A stretch of 9,419 nt of DNA, taken from contig CAKRLN010000081.1 in NCBI GenBank assembly GCA_934359535.1, forward strand, positions 1-9,419, given 5' to 3'. The notes under the pieces were generated by a model. It was not told where the DNA came from. It searched no databases and was given only the letters and a program-made list of their open reading frames with translations. How positions within the stretch are numbered: the stretch's first letter is position 1; the number at the start of each line of letters is the position of its first letter. Positions 7,161-9,419 of this stretch are shown in pieces. Origin of the DNA: an uncultured Lachnospiraceae bacterium. Lineage in GTDB: Bacteria > Bacillota > Clostridia > Lachnospirales > Lachnospiraceae. A program made the position numbers and the translations under genes.

Positions 7161-7829
7161 ATGAGTTTGGCAAAAAAAGGCATTCTGGTTGTTGTGTCCG
7201 GATTTTCTGGTGCAGGCAAGGGAACGATCATGAAAAAGCTCATGAGCACATATGGAGACAGCTATGCGTTATCGGTATCTGCGACAACGAGAAATCCAAG
7301 ACCCGGAGAGGAGAATGGAAGAGATTATTTTTTCGTGTCAACGGAACAATTTGAGGCAATGATCAAGGAAGAGAAGCTGATCGAGTATGCCAGATATGTA
7401 GACAATTATTATGGCACTCCGCGTGATTACGTGGAGAAGCAGTTAGAAGCCGGGAAAAGTGTAATCTTAGAGATTGAGATCCAGGGAGCCCTAAAGGTAA
7501 AGAACCGATTCCCGGATACACGCCTGTTATTTGTGGCAGCACCGGATGCTGGGGAATTAAAAAGCCGTCTGACAGGAAGGGGCACGGAGAGCATCGATGT
7601 GATTGAGGCAAGATTAAGCCGGGCTTATGAGGAATCCCTTGGCATTGAAAATTATGATTATTTAGTGATAAACGATAATCTGGAGGAATGCGTAGAGCAT
7701 ATGCACACCATTCTGGAAAATGAATGTAATGGTTGTGCCAGCCAGAATTCAATGGATCGGGTATCTGCTAATATAGATTTTATCAAAAAAATGAGAAACG
7801 AGCTATTAAGCTTTTCGAAAGGAGAATGA
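7161..7829 (+). CDS. gmk: guanylate kinase
   Basis: A 222-residue protein, slightly longer than the usual 200-210 owing to a C-terminal tail. The P-loop GFSGAGKG is at residues 14-21, and the GMP-binding element SATTRNPRPGEENGRDYFF at 40-58. The later YYGTP and EIEIQGALKVK motifs and the lid region with RLTGRGTES are also present. It catalyses ATP + GMP to ADP + GDP in the cytoplasm, essential for GTP supply; in Bacillus the enzyme is inhibited by (p)ppGpp. The start MSLAKKGILVVVSG is chosen from family alignment and GGAAGG at 7148-7153, seven bases upstream; the open frame extends back to 7026 but that would overlap remA by 116 bases. An additional AGGAGG starts at the remA stop (7141-7146). 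The stop overlaps the rpoZ ribosome binding region, implying translational coupling. Confidence 0.97.
   Translation: MSLAKKGILVVVSGFSGAGKGTIMKKLMSTYGDSYALSVSATTRNPRPGEENGRDYFFVSTEQFEAMIKEEKLIEYARYVDNYYGTPRDYVEKQLEAGKSVILEIEIQGALKVKNRFPDTRLLFVAAPDAGELKSRLTGRGTESIDVIEARLSRAYEESLGIENYDYLVINDNLEECVEHMHTILENECNGCASQNSMDRVSANIDFIKKMRNELLSFSKGE
7818..7824 (+). promoter_or_regulatory. ribosome binding site that decides the rpoZ start
   Basis: AAAGGAG inside the last codons of gmk is seven bases before the ATG at 7832 but only one base before the ATG at 7826, so 7832 is the functional start. Confidence 0.8.
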
Positions 7830-7831
7830 AT

Positions 7832-8077
7832 ATGATACATCCATCTTATGTAGAATTAATGAAGGTCGTAAACAATGACGTTGAAATTGGGGAAGAACCG
7901 GTCGTAAACAGCCGTTATTCCATCGTTCTTGCCGCTGCAAAGCGTGCACGCCAGCTGATCGATGGGGCAGAGCCAATGATCGCAAAGCCAAAATGCCCGA
8001 AGCCATTATCCATTGCAGTAGAAGAACTGTATGAGGGCAAGGTAAAGATTCTTACCGATGATGAGGAACAGAATTAA
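7832..8077 (+). CDS. rpoZ: DNA-directed RNA polymerase omega subunit
   Basis: An 81-residue protein starting MIHPSYVELMKVV. The conserved omega core NSRYSIVLAAAKRARQLIDG is at residues 27-46, followed by KPLSIAVEELYEGKVKI, the usual C-terminal pattern. Omega clamps the beta' subunit and helps RNA polymerase assembly. An ATG two codons earlier (7826) overlaps the gmk stop as ATGA, but it is too close to the AAAGGAG site to be used. Only two bases separate it from gmk, so it is certainly part of the same operon. In Bacillus the next gene is coaBC; here it is rimO, after a hairpin. Confidence 0.94.
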   Translation: MIHPSYVELMKVVNNDVEIGEEPVVNSRYSIVLAAAKRARQLIDGAEPMIAKPKCPKPLSIAVEELYEGKVKILTDDEEQN

Positions 8078-8101
8078 CAGGATACAATAGAGAAAAAGGA
8101 G

Positions 8102-8136
8102 AAAAGGGATGACGAAGACTCTTGTCATCCCTTTTT
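8102..8136 (+). terminator. strong hairpin with T run after rpoZ (terminator or rimO attenuator)
   Basis: AAAAGGGATGAC (8102-8113) pairs perfectly over 12 bases with GTCATCCCTTTT (8124-8135); three more pairs (AAG 8115-8117 with CTT 8121-8123) can form inside, with one bulged base. The T run 8132-8136 follows the G/C core, as in an intrinsic terminator. It lies 24 bases past the rpoZ stop and ends 14 bases before the rimO start, and I see no good promoter between it and rimO, so some transcripts must pass it. Confidence 0.75.
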
Positions 8137-8153
8137 GCAAGTGGGACTTATGA
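8109..8153 (+). CDS. possible 14-residue leader peptide upstream of rimO
   Basis: ATG at 8109 follows AAGGAG (8096-8101) with an ideal seven-base gap and opens a frame encoding MTKTLVIPFCKWDL. Its stop TGA (8151-8153) overlaps the rimO ATG (8150-8152) as ATGA, the classic arrangement for translational coupling, and rimO itself has no strong ribosome binding site. The start codon lies in the left arm of the hairpin. This is seen in the sequence; that it is translated is inference, and a chance frame created by the stem sequence is the alternative. Confidence 0.35.
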   Translation: MTKTLVIPFCKWDL

Positions 8154-9419
8154 AATTATTATTTATATCTTTAGGCTGCGACAAGAACCTTGTTGATTCC
8201 GAGTTTATGATCGGGATGCTGACCAAAGATGGGATTGAGCTTACAGACAATGAAGAAGAAGCCGATATCATCATTATTAACAGCTGCTGCTTTATCAATG
8301 ATGCCAAGGAAGAGAGCGTTAATAACATTCTTGAAATGGCTGAATATAAAAAGAGTGGAAGCTGTAAGGCCCTTATTGTAACCGGATGCTTAGCACAGCG
8401 CTATAAGGAAGAAATCATGCAGGAGATTCCGGAGGTTGACGCAATTCTTGGAACCAATTCGTATGATGCGATTGTAGAAGCCGTCCATAAGGTGTTAGAA
8501 CAGCACGAAAAATATGAAAACCTGGGAACCTTAAGCGGACTTCCGAAGCTTACAAATAGGAGGCTTTTAACAACCGGTGGGCATTATGCACATCTTAAAA
8601 TTGCAGAGGGCTGTAATAAGAACTGTACGTATTGTGTGATTCCTTCTATCCGCGGGCGTTACCGGAGTGTTCCGATCGAGACGCTTGTAGAACAGGCAAA
8701 GGAGCTTGTGGAATCCGGCGTTAAGGAGCTGATCCTTGTTGCGCAGGAGACAACACTTTACGGTGTGGATCTTTATGGAGAGAAATCCTTACACCGGCTT
8801 TTGGATGAACTGAATAAAATTTCCGGTTTATTCTGGATCCGGATTATGTACTGTTATCCGGAAGAAATTTATGAGGAACTGATCGATGCCATGATCCGTA
8901 ACGAAAAGGTCTGTCATTATCTTGACATGCCGATCCAGCATTGTAATGACACCATTTTAAAACGGATGGGAAGAAAGACAAATAAAGCGGATATTGAAGC
9001 AATTGTAGCAAAATTAAGAGCGCGCATCCCGGACATTACACTCCGCACGACCTTAATCTGTGGATTTCCTGGAGAAACAGAAGAAATGCATGAAGAACTC
9101 ATGCAATTTATCAATGACATGGAATTTGACCGTCTTGGCGCATTCCCGTATTCTCCAGAGGAAGGAACACCTGCTGCTGAATTTCCGGATCAGGTAGAAG
9201 AAGAGACAAAGCTTGACTGGCAGGCAGATGTTATGGAACTTCAGGAGGAAGTGATATTTGATAAAAATGAATCCATGAAAGGGCGCAGCCTTTACGCGTT
9301 CATTGAGGGCAGGGTTGCCGACGAGAATGCATATGTCGGAAGAACCTACCGCGATGCACCTGGAATTGATGGGTATATTTTTATCAATACCGATGAAGAG
9401 CTTGTGACTGGCGATATTG
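8150..9419 (+). CDS. rimO: ribosomal protein S12 (aspartate) methylthiotransferase RimO, 3' end outside window
   Basis: Open to the right edge: 423 codons are visible of a usual ~440, so only about the last 20 residues of the TRAM domain are missing. The N-terminal UPF0004 domain begins MKLLFISLGCDKNLVDSE, with the three cysteines for one iron-sulfur cluster at C10, C46 (in NSCCFIN) and C80 (in TGCLAQRY). The radical SAM domain carries C155-x3-C159-x2-C162 in EGCNKNCTYCVIPSIRGRYRS. DMPIQH and TLICGFPGETE follow, and the tail from about residue 380 is TRAM. LGCDKN rather than LGCxxN of other families, together with IPSIRGRYRS, supports RimO over MiaB or MtaB. The enzyme adds a methylthio group to an aspartate of ribosomal protein S12. 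The start at 8150 fits the family N-terminus; an in-frame GTG at 8141 is possible but has no ribosome binding site. Its nearest site is the weak GTGGGA just upstream, so coupling to the overlapping leader frame is plausible. Confidence 0.96.
   Translation, partial: MKLLFISLGCDKNLVDSEFMIGMLTKDGIELTDNEEEADIIIINSCCFINDAKEESVNNILEMAEYKKSGSCKALIVTGCLAQRYKEEIMQEIPEVDAILGTNSYDAIVEAVHKVLEQHEKYENLGTLSGLPKLTNRRLLTTGGHYAHLKIAEGCNKNCTYCVIPSIRGRYRSVPIETLVEQAKELVESGVKELILVAQETTLYGVDLYGEKSLHRLLDELNKISGLFWIRIMYCYPEEIYEELIDAMIRNEKVCHYLDMPIQHCNDTILKRMGRKTNKADIEAIVAKLRARIPDITLRTTLICGFPGETEEMHEELMQFINDMEFDRLGAFPYSPEEGTPAAEFPDQVEEETKLDWQADVMELQEEVIFDKNESMKGRSLYAFIEGRVADENAYVGRTYRDAPGIDGYIFINTDEELVTGDI

Noticed and set aside
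8083..8088. TACAAT as a -10 box for a separate rimO promoter
   Set aside because: There is no -35-like hexamer at 16-18 bases; the nearest TTACCG is about 25 bases upstream, and the hairpin would still lie downstream of it.
8141..8149. GTG start for rimO at 8141
   Set aside because: In frame but with no ribosome binding site (preceded by the terminator T run); MKLLFISLGCDKN at 8150 fits the family.
1..9419. A novel defence, mobile or biosynthetic system
   Set aside because: Every substantial gene belongs to a known core family; no transposase, integrase, toxin-antitoxin pair, direct repeat array or unusual composition was seen.

Overview
The window looks like ordinary core chromosome of a spore-forming, low-to-moderate G+C Firmicute, most likely a Lachnospiraceae-type clostridium. 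Evidence for this: an alpha/beta-type small acid-soluble spore protein; the yicC-remA-gmk-rpoZ block known from Bacillus and Clostridia; rqcH placed divergently beside it; strong AGGAGG-type ribosome binding sites; and a consensus sigma-A promoter. The family assignment is an inference from gene order and protein style, not from a database search.

Layout. (1) Positions 1-3631, + strand: the 3' part of a fatty acid kinase gene (fakA/yloV type, cut by the left edge), then recG 11 bases later, closed by a terminator hairpin at about 3657-3685. (2) Positions 3702-5793, - strand: rqcH (NFACT family) read leftwards, with a small sasp gene downstream; the sasp gene converges with recG on the shared hairpin. 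(3) Positions 5794-5985: a divergent promoter region with one promoter for rqcH and a near-perfect one (TTGACG-17-TATAAT) for the rightward operon. (4) Positions 5986-9419, + strand: yicC, remA, gmk and rpoZ in a tight operon, then a strong hairpin with a 14-codon reading frame laid over it, then rimO, which lacks only its last ~20 codons at the right edge.

The genes are housekeeping in character: membrane lipid precursor supply (FakA), replication-fork repair (RecG), spore DNA protection (SASP), rescue of stalled 60S/50S-type nascent chains (RqcH), RNA processing (YicC), transcriptional regulation (RemA), GDP/GTP supply (Gmk), the omega subunit of RNA polymerase (RpoZ) and methylthiolation of ribosomal protein S12 (RimO). 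Several start codons were moved inward from the longest open frame because of ribosome binding sites and family N-termini (rqcH 5793, yicC 5986, remA 6899, gmk 7161, rpoZ 7832).

I see no mobile element, CRISPR array, tRNA, rRNA or defence system. The most interesting non-routine signal is the rpoZ-rimO junction: a 12-bp hairpin followed by a T run, whose left arm contains the start codon of a short frame with a strong ribosome binding site and whose stop overlaps the rimO start (ATGA). It could be an attenuator coupled to translation, or just a terminator with a chance frame.
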